Shown here in pieces: positions 17,280 through 27,200 of a stretch of 42,642 bases of DNA. Source of the DNA: a bacterium. Lineage in GTDB: Bacteria; UBP6; UBA1177. The position numbers were made by a program, and so were the translations under genes. The notes under the pieces were generated by a model. The model worked only from the letters and a program-made list of their open reading frames with translations. It was not told where the DNA came from and did not search any database. The stretch lies in contig JAGCUA010000003.1 in the NCBI GenBank assembly GCA_017963125.1, forward strand, positions 1 to 42,642, in the 5' to 3' direction. Position 1 is the first letter of the stretch, and each line of letters starts with the position of its first letter.

Positions 17280-18560
17280 TCAAACCTCCAGAAAATCGAA
17301 AAGTCTTTCAAGTCTGTTGCCTCTCGAACCTTTCACAAGGAACGTTCCCTCTTCCGGCAGCAGACCTTTGATTTCCGCAATATCACCCAAAAAAACGAGC
17401 TTTTCGCAGTTCAAAAAATCCGACTTCAGTTTATCGAATTCGCAACCAACCAAAAAAACCGCCCTTAATAGTGTAAAGTCTTTTAAAGAATTTACAAGTT
17501 CTTTGTGCATTTTTTCGGAAAAATCGCCAAGTTCGAACATACTGCCGAGAATAAGAACGCATTGTTTAGATTCCTTTACGGCATACTTTTTGTAGAAATT
17601 TTCAATCGATCTCTTCATCGATTGAGGGTTTGCATTATAGCAGTCAACAACAAAAGTGCGCTTTCCGAGAACCTTAACCTCCCCTCTCATTCCGGGAAGC
17701 ACGCATTTTGCAACAGATTTTTTAAGATCGGGCAAAAAGCCGAGAGCCGCATAAACAACATTTGCCGCGCAGTTTATATTTTCTACCATAAAATCCGGCA
17801 GTTCTTCAAAATCTTCCGCGAGTTTTTCCAGCGCTTCATTTGAATAGGTATGGATATTTCTTGAATTTTTGTGTTCATCGACCCATTTTTTCATGTAAGG
17901 ATCGGAAACATTCGCCGAAACGACGGCTTTTGAGAAATCGAAAATCTCAAGTTTTGCGGCTGCAAGATCAGCGTGGCTTGCAAAATTTCCGATGTGCGCG
18001 TTTCCGATATTGGTTATAGTTACGAAGCCGGGATCTGCGATCTCAACAAGATTCCTGATTTCACCGCTGTGGTTCATACCCATCTCGAGAACGAGGACTT
18101 CGGTGCAAAGCGGCATATTCAGAATGACGAGCGGCATCCCGAGATGATTGTTGAGATTGCCCGTCGTCGCATAAACGATTTTTCCAGAAACGGCTGACAT
18201 CGAAGCTATTAGCTGACGTGTAGAAGTCTTTCCGCTCGAACCGGTAACAGCTATCACTTTTCCGGAGAAAAGTTTTCTTCTTTCATGCGCCATGATGCTC
18301 ATAAAATCAAGAACATCAGGGACTTTTATGTAGTTTTCATCCTGCGAAATATCTTCAGAACCTATACATATAACACCTTTTTTAAGAAGGTCCGGAACAT
18401 AGTTGTGACCGTCTGTTTTCTCGCCTTTGAAGGCAAAAAAGAGAGAATTTTCAGTGCATTCGCGCGAATCAATGCAGCATTTTGAAATTATTGCATTTTT
18501 GAGCTTTTTTTTTGATCCGGCCTCGTTAAGGGCCCTTTCGATCAGCTGTGTTGTAAACAT
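17280..18560 (-). CDS. murF: UDP-N-acetylmuramoyl-tripeptide--D-alanyl-D-alanine ligase MurF
   Basis: Adds D-Ala-D-Ala to complete the pentapeptide precursor. The product is 426 aa. Motifs are IDSRECTENSLFFAFKGEKTDGH (as in MurE/MurF N-domains), P-loop VTGSSGKTSTRQL, LEMGMNHSGEI (the MurF EMG signature), NIGNAHIGNF and DCYNANPQSM. It abuts the murE stop (TAG then ATG with no spacer). Confidence 0.96.
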   Translation of the reverse strand: MFTTQLIERALNEAGSKKKLKNAIISKCCIDSRECTENSLFFAFKGEKTDGHNYVPDLLKKGVICIGSEDISQDENYIKVPDVLDFMSIMAHERRKLFSGKVIAVTGSSGKTSTRQLIASMSAVSGKIVYATTGNLNNHLGMPLVILNMPLCTEVLVLEMGMNHSGEIRNLVEIADPGFVTITNIGNAHIGNFASHADLAAAKLEIFDFSKAVVSANVSDPYMKKWVDEHKNSRNIHTYSNEALEKLAEDFEELPDFMVENINCAANVVYAALGFLPDLKKSVAKCVLPGMRGEVKVLGKRTFVVDCYNANPQSMKRSIENFYKKYAVKESKQCVLILGSMFELGDFSEKMHKELVNSLKDFTLLRAVFLVGCEFDKLKSDFLNCEKLVFLGDIAEIKGLLPEEGTFLVKGSRGNRLERLFDFLEV

Positions 18561-20012
18561 CTATACCTCCCCAAGTGACTTTTCGGCTTCAAGTCTGTCT
18601 GAAAAGAACTTCTTTCCGCTTTTTGTGATCTGATAGTTCTCGGCGCCTTTTCCGGCAATGAGAACAACATCGTTTTTTCCTTTGATTTCAACAGCTTTTT
18701 TAATCGCCTCAGCCCTGTCGTTTATCACTGTGACATCAGCGTCTTTCGGGCATCCGGCAAGAATATCTGCGATTATTTTTTCTGGATCCTCTGTTCTCGG
18801 ATTGTCATCAGTAACTATGATCCTGTCGGCAAATCTGCACGCCGTTTCACCCATTATCGGACGTTTTCCGCTGTCTCTGTCTCCCCCGGCACCGAAAACA
18901 ATGATTATTTTTTCGTAAATGCCTAATTTTCTTAAAGTAAGCAGAACATTTTCCATTGCATCGGGAGTATGAGCATAGTCGATATAGACAGCATGTTTCC
19001 CCACTTTTTCAAGACGACCGGGAACGGAGACATTGTTTCCGATCCTCCCGAACGCCTTTTCTGCACCGATAAAGAGAGCTGATGCAGCAAAAGCGCCTGC
19101 CGTATTGTATATGTTGAAATTTCCGACAAGAGGGATCTTTACTTTTCTGGAAATACCGCCGAACGTAAAAACGACTTCGCTGCCGTCGTCACCGATTCTT
19201 TCTGTTTTTATAAATAATTCCGCAGAGTTGTCTTTTTCGGAGATTCTTATCTGACGAACTCCGGCAAGCTCTTCAGAGAGCCTTTTTCCAGCTTCGTCAT
19301 CGATATTTATGATTGCCGTTCCGCCGCTTTTAAGATGCTCGGAGAACAATTTTTTTTTTGCCTGATAGTAATTTTCGAAAGTTTTGTGAAAATCGAGATG
19401 ATCGCGGGTAAGATTCGTGAAAATCGCGGCGTCGAACATCGTTTTTTCGATCCTGTTTTCAGCTAGAGCGTGGCTGCTCACTTCCGAAATGACAGCATCC
19501 ACACCCGATTTTCTCATGTCGTCAAGCAGAGAATACCACTTCCAGTTGAGAGGAGTCGTATTCTGCGCGGGGATCAGCTTTCCCGCATATTTGTAGTTCA
19601 AAGTGCCGATAACTCCGCAGCTCAGATCATCGCGAAGAATGTTTTCTACAATGAATGTCGTAGAAGTTTTTCCGTTCGTTCCTGTGACTCCGATCATTTT
19701 CATTTTTCTGTCGGGTTCGTCGTAAAAAACCGGAAGGACAGCTCTCAGAGCATCTTTCACTGAGTCGACGCGAATGTAATTCTTTTTTCCGCATTCCTTT
19801 TCTCCGACAACGAACTCTGCCCCTTTTTCAAAAGCCGCATCAATGAAATCGTGCCCGTCGCTGTTTTGACCTTTGATACAGAAGAATACGCTGCCCGGCG
19901 CGACTTCACGCGAATCGGCGGTTATTTTTTCGAGTCCTGCACTTTTGTCAGACACAGGTGAGCACACAGTGAATTTTGAAATAACATCAATAAAATCAGT
20001 TGTTTTCATCAT
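18561..20012 (-). CDS. murE: UDP-N-acetylmuramoyl-L-alanyl-D-glutamate--2,6-diaminopimelate ligase MurE
   Basis: Adds the third stem-peptide residue. The product is 483 aa. It has IGVTGTNGKTSTTFIVE (P-loop), the SSHAL segment, NLTRDHLDFH, YAHTPDAMENVL, and the DNPR motif (DDNPRTEDP), which marks meso-diaminopimelate-specific enzymes, so the wall is probably DAP-type. ATG codons at 20012 and 20009 are both possible; the first overlaps the ftsI TGA by 4 bp. Confidence 0.96.
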   Translation of the reverse strand: MMKTTDFIDVISKFTVCSPVSDKSAGLEKITADSREVAPGSVFFCIKGQNSDGHDFIDAAFEKGAEFVVGEKECGKKNYIRVDSVKDALRAVLPVFYDEPDRKMKMIGVTGTNGKTSTTFIVENILRDDLSCGVIGTLNYKYAGKLIPAQNTTPLNWKWYSLLDDMRKSGVDAVISEVSSHALAENRIEKTMFDAAIFTNLTRDHLDFHKTFENYYQAKKKLFSEHLKSGGTAIINIDDEAGKRLSEELAGVRQIRISEKDNSAELFIKTERIGDDGSEVVFTFGGISRKVKIPLVGNFNIYNTAGAFAASALFIGAEKAFGRIGNNVSVPGRLEKVGKHAVYIDYAHTPDAMENVLLTLRKLGIYEKIIIVFGAGGDRDSGKRPIMGETACRFADRIIVTDDNPRTEDPEKIIADILAGCPKDADVTVINDRAEAIKKAVEIKGKNDVVLIAGKGAENYQITKSGKKFFSDRLEAEKSLGEV

Positions 20013-22141
20013 TCCTTTTCCTCTTCGATATCAAGACGGACAATCGTTCCTGCAACAACGACTTCTCCGGCTTTAGGCGACTGCCCGACTATCTTTCCGT
20101 TGTTTACCGGATTACCGATAAAAACGACTTCGAGATTGTTGTCGTTTGCGATAGCATGAGCATCTTTCGCACCGATATTTTTGAAATTGGGTATTTTGAC
20201 ATAATCGGAACCGATTTCGGAAGAATCGAAATCGATTACGCTGCCTGTCGTATCGACAGCTGCATATTCGGGGATTTTATCTTTATCCTTGTCGTTTTTA
20301 TAAACCGTAACGTCAAATTTCGGAAGGATCCTCTCCGCTATCGCTTTGAAGACAGGTGCTGCAACTGTTCCGCCGTATTCCTTTCCCTTAGGTTCAGCGA
20401 TAACGACAACTGCAACAAATTTCGGGTCGTTGTTGGGAACGGCTCCGGCAAAAGAACAGACGACTCTGTTCCATTCATACATTCCTTTTTCCTTGTTGAA
20501 AATCTGGGACGTTCCGGTTTTGCCGCCGACCTCTACACCTTTGATACGCGCCTTTTTTGCCGTTCCGTGTTCGTCGGAAACAACGCCCTCGAGCATTTCT
20601 ATCATCTTTTTATCGGATTTATATTCAAAGTTTATATGTTTCGGCTCAGGAGCAAAAACTTTTTCGTAATCTTTTCCGACAACTTTATCAACAAGAACGG
20701 GCTTCCACAGAACTCCGCCGTTGTATATCGCCGAATAAGCTCTGACCAACTGCACCATATTTACGAAAAGCCCCTGTCCGAAAGAGAGGTTTCCTTTGTC
20801 TATCGGATACCATGTATCATACTTTCTTATAGCTCTGTACGCCTCTCCGAAAATATTTATCTCGCTTTTCTGACCGAAACCGAACATGGTAAAATAGTCG
20901 TAAAGCTGCTTGTTGCTAAGCCTGTCGGCAAACTTTATCGTCCCGATATTACTTGAATTTACGACGACATCCCTGATAGTCATCCACTGATTCGGGTGAG
21001 AATCGCGGACTCTCTTTTTACCGAAAATGAAACTTCCGTTTTCACCGAAGACAACCTCTCCGGGTTTGACCAGATTTTCGTTGAGAACAGCCAGAATAGA
21101 GAATGCTTTAAATGTCGATCCTGGTTCAAAAATATCGTAAACGACGTGATTTCTCTTATATTCCGGGGAATAATCGCTGTAATGCTCAGGTTCGTAAGTC
21201 GGATAGTTGGCCATTGCGAGGATTTTACCTGAAGCAGGTTCCATAATGACTACTCCGCCCCATTTTGCCTGAACTTTTTCCATCATTTTGGCAAGTTCCT
21301 CTTCTGCGATGAACTGGATCTCGGAATCTATAGTAAGATAAATATCTTTTCCTCTTCTTGACTCGCCGAGTTCGCTTTCGATATCGATATCGTCATCGTA
21401 AACTATTTTTTTCGTGAGTTTGTTCTGTTTGAGATATACTTTTTCTCCTGCAAGTTCTTTATCGTATTTAAGTTCGATACCGTCGAGCCCTTCTGCATTA
21501 TCCTCATTTGCTTTTTTGTTTGCCTGAACGAAACCCAAAACATTGGCAAGCAGTTTTCCCTGCGGATATACGCGTTTGAACCCCTCCTCGTAAATTATCT
21601 GATTAAGGTCTTTTCTGCGTCTGTCCGCCTTTTTCTTTTCTTTCAGCTTCCTCTCTTTCTCCTCTGGAGAGTCATTATCATCAGATTTTATTTCCTTGAA
21701 TTTCTTAGACTCGATCTCTCCGGCCTCTTTCACCGCACTTTTGAGAATCCTGACCTCTTCGCGTTTCAGATCCTTTTTCAGAATCGCATAATGATTCGCT
21801 TTGCCTTTTTTCTTGTCTTGTTTAAGGATTTCAAGGACTTTCTGTCTGTCGATACCGACATTAGAGGATATAATGTCAGCCATGAATTCCTTATCTCCGA
21901 CTCCCGCAGGATCGATTGCAAGATCGATTTTGTATTCACTCATTGCAAGCGGATTGCCGTCCTTGTCGTAGATGGTTCCCCTGCGGCCTTTGACGACCTT
22001 GTATTCGAACGAATTTGCGATTTTATTCATTCGTTCTTCATGTTTTAAGACTTGAAGATAGTAGAATCTTCCTATGACAACAAAAAAAGCGATAAGAACT
22101 ACAGACGCAAAAAAAAGATATATCTTTCTACCGGTATCCAT
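20009..22141 (-). CDS. ftsI: Septal transpeptidase FtsI (PBP3 class) with PASTA domain
   Basis: Class B penicillin-binding protein that crosslinks septal peptidoglycan with FtsW. The product is 710 aa from ATG 22141, placed after a G-rich ribosome-binding sequence; a GTG at 22156 is in frame. There is one N-terminal membrane helix (~7-27). The pedestal domain carries RRGTIYDKDGNPLA, and the transpeptidase motifs are Ser342-TFK, Ser396-Ser-Asn and Lys541-Thr-Gly. One C-terminal PASTA domain (~643-706) is present. A highly charged Lys/Arg/Glu/Asp insertion of about 40 residues (~139-180) interrupts the pedestal before YPQGKLLANVLGFV. The length exceeds E. coli FtsI because of the insertion and the PASTA domain. 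Confidence 0.95.
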   Translation of the reverse strand: MDTGRKIYLFFASVVLIAFFVVIGRFYYLQVLKHEERMNKIANSFEYKVVKGRRGTIYDKDGNPLAMSEYKIDLAIDPAGVGDKEFMADIISSNVGIDRQKVLEILKQDKKKGKANHYAILKKDLKREEVRILKSAVKEAGEIESKKFKEIKSDDNDSPEEKERKLKEKKKADRRRKDLNQIIYEEGFKRVYPQGKLLANVLGFVQANKKANEDNAEGLDGIELKYDKELAGEKVYLKQNKLTKKIVYDDDIDIESELGESRRGKDIYLTIDSEIQFIAEEELAKMMEKVQAKWGGVVIMEPASGKILAMANYPTYEPEHYSDYSPEYKRNHVVYDIFEPGSTFKAFSILAVLNENLVKPGEVVFGENGSFIFGKKRVRDSHPNQWMTIRDVVVNSSNIGTIKFADRLSNKQLYDYFTMFGFGQKSEINIFGEAYRAIRKYDTWYPIDKGNLSFGQGLFVNMVQLVRAYSAIYNGGVLWKPVLVDKVVGKDYEKVFAPEPKHINFEYKSDKKMIEMLEGVVSDEHGTAKKARIKGVEVGGKTGTSQIFNKEKGMYEWNRVVCSFAGAVPNNDPKFVAVVVIAEPKGKEYGGTVAAPVFKAIAERILPKFDVTVYKNDKDKDKIPEYAAVDTTGSVIDFDSSEIGSDYVKIPNFKNIGAKDAHAIANDNNLEVVFIGNPVNNGKIVGQSPKAGEVVVAGTIVRLDIEEEKE

Positions 22142-22179
22142 ACTCCCCTCCCCCACATTTCAGATCTCTCAGCTCGGAA

Positions 22180-22542
22180 TTAATCTAATTTTACGAATTT
22201 ATCCGAAGTTACGACAGACATCTTCATTTCTTTAGCTTTCTGCATCAGAGCTTCAGCGGATGTCATTTTCAAATATGCGTGCTCCGTAGTTTCTTTCCGC
22301 CATACGAGCTCCTTAGTGTCTTCGATCTTCTGGATGATCTCTCTTTTAAGATTCGCCTTGTAAGCCTTGTAGTAGCTGTCTGTGAGCATCAGGGAGCCTG
22401 CCGTCAGTATCATGCAGATATAAACAACAAGTTCGCCTGAAAAAAGCGTCTGGATCTTTGTCGAGATGACTCTCGAGCTGCTGAAAATTTTTGTTCTTTC
22501 TTTTCTGATGTTTTTTGAATCTGCATGAACGTAAGCCGGCAT
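22180..22542 (-). CDS. ftsL: FtsL-like cell division protein
   Basis: A 120-aa bitopic protein: a basic cytoplasmic tail of about 35 residues, one membrane helix (around ELVVYICMILTAGSLMLT), then a heptad-like region (KANLKREIIQKIEDTKELVW). FtsL is poorly conserved in sequence, so the call rests on size, topology and position between rsmH and ftsI. Expected role is the FtsQLB complex that activates FtsWI. It starts 16 bp after the rsmH stop. Confidence 0.8.
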   Translation of the reverse strand: MPAYVHADSKNIRKERTKIFSSSRVISTKIQTLFSGELVVYICMILTAGSLMLTDSYYKAYKANLKREIIQKIEDTKELVWRKETTEHAYLKMTSAEALMQKAKEMKMSVVTSDKFVKLD

Positions 22543-22558
22543 AGTTATCCTCCTAAAG

Positions 22559-23482
22559 TTATATAAAAACGGTCTTTTTCTTCAATATTCTCAGTTTCGC
22601 GCTTCTTGCACGCGGATTTCTTCCGCACTCCTCATCAGTAGGAGTTATCATATCGACTGCAAACGAAGCTTCGTCGCAGAAAGGAACGGAGTCTTTGCCG
22701 TCGATATAGAACGGAACTTTGTTTTTGCGGTCACGGAAAAAGTTTTTCACGATCCTGTCTTCAGTCGAATGGAAAGTGATGATGCCCATGACACCTTTGT
22801 CCGAAAGAAGCGGGAAAGCCTTTTTCAGCGCAGTTTCGAGCTCTCCGAGTTCGTCGTTTACAGCCATTCTGATCGCCATAAACACCTGCGTTGAAGGATC
22901 GATCCCTTTTTTCGCATACCTTTTCGCCTTTCTTATTTCGTCAGCGAACTGCATCGTCGTCGTCATACCTTCGTCGGCACATTTTTTTAGCGTTCTAGCC
23001 ACCGTTCCGGCCTCGCGCTCCTGAGCGTAAAGACTCAGAATGTTCCTGAGTTCACCTTCGGTCGAATTTTTAATGAAATCGAGAGCGGTTAAGGGGGAGG
23101 TTTTATCCATTCTCATATCCATCGGACCGTCTTTCTGCATCGAAAAACCGCGATCGGGGGTATCGAACTGAAAGCTGCTGACACCGAGATCTGCAAAAAC
23201 GATATCTGCTTTCGGTATCTGAAGAAGGAAGAGGACTTTATCAATTTCGCTGAAAGGCGCATTCACTACCGTAACATTCGGGAAAGATGCGAACTTTTCC
23301 TTAAGATGCGCCACCGCGTCCTGATCTCTGTCGATAAGGACAGCACGTACATTCGGATATTTTGCAAGAATGCCGGCATCGTGACCGCCGCCGCCGGCAG
23401 TAAGATCGACAAAAACAGAAGGTTCGTTGTCAAAAGAAGACAATACTTCATTGAAGAGGACAGGAACATGAACAAAATCCAT
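22559..23482 (-). CDS. rsmH: 16S rRNA (cytosine1402-N4)-methyltransferase RsmH
   Basis: SAM-dependent methylation of C1402 in the ribosomal P site. The product is 307 aa. Motifs are HVPVLFNEV, VDLTAGGGGHDAGIL (SAM-binding), LIDRDQDAV, FADLGVSSFQFD, DGPMDMRMD and, near the end, ITFHSTEDRIVKNFF. It shares one base with the mraZ stop (TAATG), the usual mraZ-rsmH arrangement. Confidence 0.96.
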   Translation of the reverse strand: MDFVHVPVLFNEVLSSFDNEPSVFVDLTAGGGGHDAGILAKYPNVRAVLIDRDQDAVAHLKEKFASFPNVTVVNAPFSEIDKVLFLLQIPKADIVFADLGVSSFQFDTPDRGFSMQKDGPMDMRMDKTSPLTALDFIKNSTEGELRNILSLYAQEREAGTVARTLKKCADEGMTTTMQFADEIRKAKRYAKKGIDPSTQVFMAIRMAVNDELGELETALKKAFPLLSDKGVMGIITFHSTEDRIVKNFFRDRKNKVPFYIDGKDSVPFCDEASFAVDMITPTDEECGRNPRARSAKLRILKKKTVFI

Positions 23483-23967
23483 TACTTGTCACCTCTGCCT
23501 TCTACAACCTTCTGTTTAGCCTTATTTATTGCATCGTACAGATTTTGTTTGGTGATACGGGATTTAGGCTCAAGATTTTCTTTCGCCCAGATTCTGAGAT
23601 TACTTATTACACCGACAAAAACGACATCCTTGTCTATTCCGGCGTATTCAATCATGTATTTCGGAAGCCTTATTCTGTTCTGACCGTCAAGTTCGATACG
23701 CTCCGCAGCTCCGATATAGTTATTGAGAAAATAATCTTTGATCTCCCCTTCGTCCATGTTGTCAACCAGCATCTGCTTTTTTGCCCACTCTTCCTCGGAA
23801 AAAAGCTCGAGATAACGTTCTTCTTCACAAGGACTGCACACGATAACAACGTGGGAATTTTCCGTAAGATTCAGTTTGGAATAATAATCGGCCGAAAGAG
23901 TAATTCTTCCTTTCGGATCGATTCGGTAATCCTTTCTTCCGAAGAATGTCTTATCAAGTGTTGACAT
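23482..23967 (-). CDS. mraZ: Transcriptional regulator MraZ
   Basis: DNA-binding protein of the SpoVT/AbrB superfamily that regulates its own dcw operon. The product is 161 aa with two half-sites: DPKGRITLSADYY near residue 17, and DGQNRIRLPKYMIEYAGI in the second half. The first gene of the cluster, preceded by a MraZ-type operator. The ribosome-binding site is weak (GGGTGTC). Confidence 0.95.
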   Translation of the reverse strand: MSTLDKTFFGRKDYRIDPKGRITLSADYYSKLNLTENSHVVIVCSPCEEERYLELFSEEEWAKKQMLVDNMDEGEIKDYFLNNYIGAAERIELDGQNRIRLPKYMIEYAGIDKDVVFVGVISNLRIWAKENLEPKSRITKQNLYDAINKAKQKVVEGRGDK

Positions 23968-23976
23968 CTTTTGACA

Positions 23977-24018
23977 CCCAAAAAGCCCATAACACCACTA
24001 TTTACCACAAAACGCCAC
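23977..24018 (-). promoter_or_regulatory. MraZ operator (five GTGG/TGGG boxes)
   Basis: Read on the minus strand, GTGG occurs at 24018-24015, 24008-24005 and 23998-23995, exactly 10 bp apart, followed by TGGG at 23989-23986 and 23980-23977. Known MraZ operators are direct TGGG/GTG-rich repeats at about one helical turn spacing just upstream of mraZ, so this fits autoregulation of the whole cluster. It covers the candidate -10 and the predicted transcription start. Confidence 0.75.
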
Positions 24019-24027
24019 ACGTGTAAA
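23999..24027 (-). promoter_or_regulatory. Candidate promoter of the dcw operon (PmraZ)
   Basis: Minus strand: TTTACA (24027-24022), a 17-bp spacer, then TAAATA (24004-23999). The -35 is a good match, the -10 is mediocre. The interleaving with the GTGG boxes and the short leader (about 25 nt) support it. Confidence 0.45.
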
Positions 24028-24069
24028 GCATCTTTCTCATTTTTTTTCGTATCTACTTGAAATTTATGG

Positions 24070-24085
24070 GTAAAAAATTTTTTAC
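24070..24085. repeat. 16-bp perfect A/T palindrome upstream of mraZ promoter
   Basis: GTAAAAAATTTTTTAC is its own reverse complement; a further GTAAAAAAA follows at 24087. It lies ~45 bp upstream of the mraZ -35 and ~135 bp beyond the stop of the 24221 gene. It could be bent A-tract DNA, a UP-like element or a bidirectional terminator. The rest of the 253-bp gap (23968-24220) holds no gene. Confidence 0.5.
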
Positions 24086-24220
24086 AGTAAAAAAAGAGGT
24101 GTTTTTTACGCCGAACCGGCAAGATCAGACTTCCGGAAAAAGGCAAAAAAGCACAAAAAAACGATCGAAAGTGAGTAAAAGTGTCAGATTTTGAGAGAAA
24201 TTGCAGAAAGAGAGCCGTTT

Positions 24221-27200
24221 CTATTTATCTTTTGCGGCCTCTTTATCAAGAAATGCCTTTGCCTCGGATGCACATTTGCCTTCAGGAAATTCTCCCAAAT
24301 AACTTTTCCAATAATATGAATAGTTATTTGTTCGCGCTTTCACACAGGCTTTTTTGTCTTCACGCTGCTTTGCTTCTTTCCATGCAGCTTTTGCTTCAAC
24401 TGCACATTGGCCTTCAGGGAATTCCTCCAAATAACTTTTCCAATTAGATGAACTATTCTCTTTTCTCGCTTTTTTACAATATGTTTTATCTTGTATCTTT
24501 AAAAACAACTTTGCCTCTGGCGAGCATTTGCCTTCAGGAAATTTTTCCAAATAACTTTTCCAAGAATATAAATTGTTCTCTTTTCGCGCTTCTTCACAGG
24601 ACAACTTGTCATAAGCCGCTTTTGCTTCAGCTGCGCATTGGCCTTCTGGATATTTATCCAAATACCATTCCCAATAATATGAACGATTCTCTTTTCGCGC
24701 TTCTTCACAGGATAACTTATCTTCACGCAACCTCGCTTCTTTCCATGCAGCTTTTGCTTCTGATGCACATTGGCCTTCTGGAAATTTGTTCAAATAACTT
24801 TTCCAATTAGATGAACTATTCTCTTTTCTCGCCTCCTCACAGGATAACTTGTCCAATGCTACTTTTGCTTCTGATGCACATTGGCCTGCAGGAAATTCTT
24901 CCAAATAACTTTTCCAATTAGATGAACTATTCTCTTTTCGCGCTTCCTCACAGGATAACTTGTCCAATGCTGCTTTTGCTTCTGATGCACATTGGCCTTC
25001 TGGAAATTCTTTCAAATAACTTTTCCAATTAGATGAACGATTCTCTTTTCGCGCTTCCTCACAGGATAACTTCTCTTCACGCTGCCTTGCTTCTTTCCAT
25101 GCCGATTTGGCTTCAGCTGAGCATTGGCCTTCTGGAAATTTGTTTAAATAACGTTCCCAATAATATGAATCGTTCTTTGTTCGTGCTTCTTCGCAAAGCA
25201 ATTTGTCATAGGTTGATACGCATTGGCCTTTTGGAAATTCTTTCAAATAGCTATCCCAATAATCTGAATCGTTATGTTCTCGTGCTTTTTCACAGGACAA
25301 CTTATCCAAGGCCGTTTTTGCTTCTGCTGCGCATTGACCGTTCGGATAATTTTCAAGATAAAATTTCCAGAAATATGGAATATTATATTTCCTGGCTGTT
25401 TCGCATTCCCCCTCATCTTCCTGACGCACACACCTGATGGTATGCGAAAATTTTGGACATTCGTGCCGCTCATACCCCTCCCATTCATCACACTCTTTAA
25501 ATTCTATTCTGAAAATTCCGCTTTTACTAGCAGACCATGCATACTGAGATGCATCCCTCTCCCCCCACAATTCTAATAATTCGATATATCCTTGATCAAA
25601 ATAAGCTAAAAGGGCAGTCTCATCTCCATGTAATCTGCTATAGAAGCACTCACCTTTTTTCTTTGTTTTGGAACAGTTTTCAACAAGCATCTTCAGTTCA
25701 TCTAGTGTCGGAAGTCTCCAGTCCGCGTGACCTTCCTCTTCAAGTTCCTTACAATAACGAGTTGCTCTTTCCTCTAACTCCCAATAGGATTCATAGCTTA
25801 TAGTCGAAGCATCCGACCATTCCACATTACCTGTTTTTTTATATTTGGCATTAAAAGCTTTTGCTTCCTCTATACATTCACCTTCAGGAAAATACTCCAA
25901 ATATTTTTTCCAATAATATGATTCGTTATGTTTTCGCGCTTCTTCACAGGCTTCTTTCTCTCTTCTCCGCCTCGCTTCTTTCAATGCCGATTTTGCCTCG
26001 GCAACGCATTGGCCTTCTGGAAATTTCTCCCAATATCGTTTCCAATCATCTGAATGGTTCCATTTTCGCGCTTTTTCACAGGATAACTTCTCCAATGCAA
26101 CTTTTGCCTCGGCAACGCATTGGCCTTCTGGAAATTTCTCCAAATATCGTTCCCAACCATCTGAATCGTTCCATTTTCGCGCTTTTTCACAGAATAACTT
26201 GTCCGGTGCAACTTTTGCTTCAGCGGCACACTGACCTTTAGGAAATGTATCCAAATATTGTTCCCAATAATATGAACCGTTCTTTTTTCGCGCGTATTCA
26301 CAGAAGAACTTGTCCCGTGCAACTTTTGCTTCAGCAGCGCATCGACCGTTCGGATATTTTTCAAGATAATTCTGCCATATCCAGAATGTTCCATACTTTT
26401 TTGCTTCTTCACAGGCTGATTTATCTGTACGCAGCCAATCTTTATTCAAAGCCGCTTTCGCCTCGGACACGCATCGACCGTTCGGATATTTTTTAAGATA
26501 ATCACGCCACATCCAGGGTTTCCCGTTTGGAGCCTGAGCATCCTCACAGGATATTTTTTCCAATGCCTCTTTTGCCTCGGCAACGCACCGGCCTTCAGGA
26601 AATTTCTTCAAATAGTAATCCCAGTCCTCAAAATATGAATCTTCTTGCGCAGCCTGGCATCTCGACTGTTCTTCTTTTTCCCAAACAGCTTTTGCCTTAG
26701 CCGAACATTCTCCGTTAGGGAAATTGTTAAAATAGTAAATCCATAAATCCGGATCATCATACTTTTTTGCCGATTCACAGGCATCATGTTCATCCTGACG
26801 CACACAACGTCCGAAAGATTTCGTATATAATATTTCATATAAACATTTACCTTTTTTCTTTGTTTCGTAACAGTCTTCAACAAGCTTCATTTTTTCTTCC
26901 TCAGTCGGACGTCTCCAGTCCTTGTGACCACCCTCTTCAAGCTTTTCACAATAAGCATCGAAGACTATAAAATTTATATCAACAGCATCCGACCATTCCA
27001 CAGTACCTGTTTTTTTATATTTAGCTTTGAAAGCGTTTCCTTCTTCAGCACATATTCCTTTAGGGAAGTATCTTAAGTATAGTTCCCAAGCTAAAAGTGT
27101 TTCTTCATCCATTGCATTGTCACACAAAAACTCTTCCGCTAAAACCGCACATTTTCCGTCGGGGAAATCATCCAAATAATCTTTCCAATCCCACGAATTG

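Noticed and set aside
16645..17595. 316-aa plus-strand open frame opposite murD/murF
   Set aside because: Antisense to two well-supported Mur ligases; no start signals.
20000..20956. 318-aa plus-strand open frame opposite ftsI
   Set aside because: Antisense shadow; ftsI has all three catalytic motifs in the other strand.
24060..24146. Upstream extension of mraZ or a small ORF in the mraZ leader
   Set aside because: No ribosome-binding site; the region is A/T palindrome and operator, and MraZ family starts fit the ATG at 23967.
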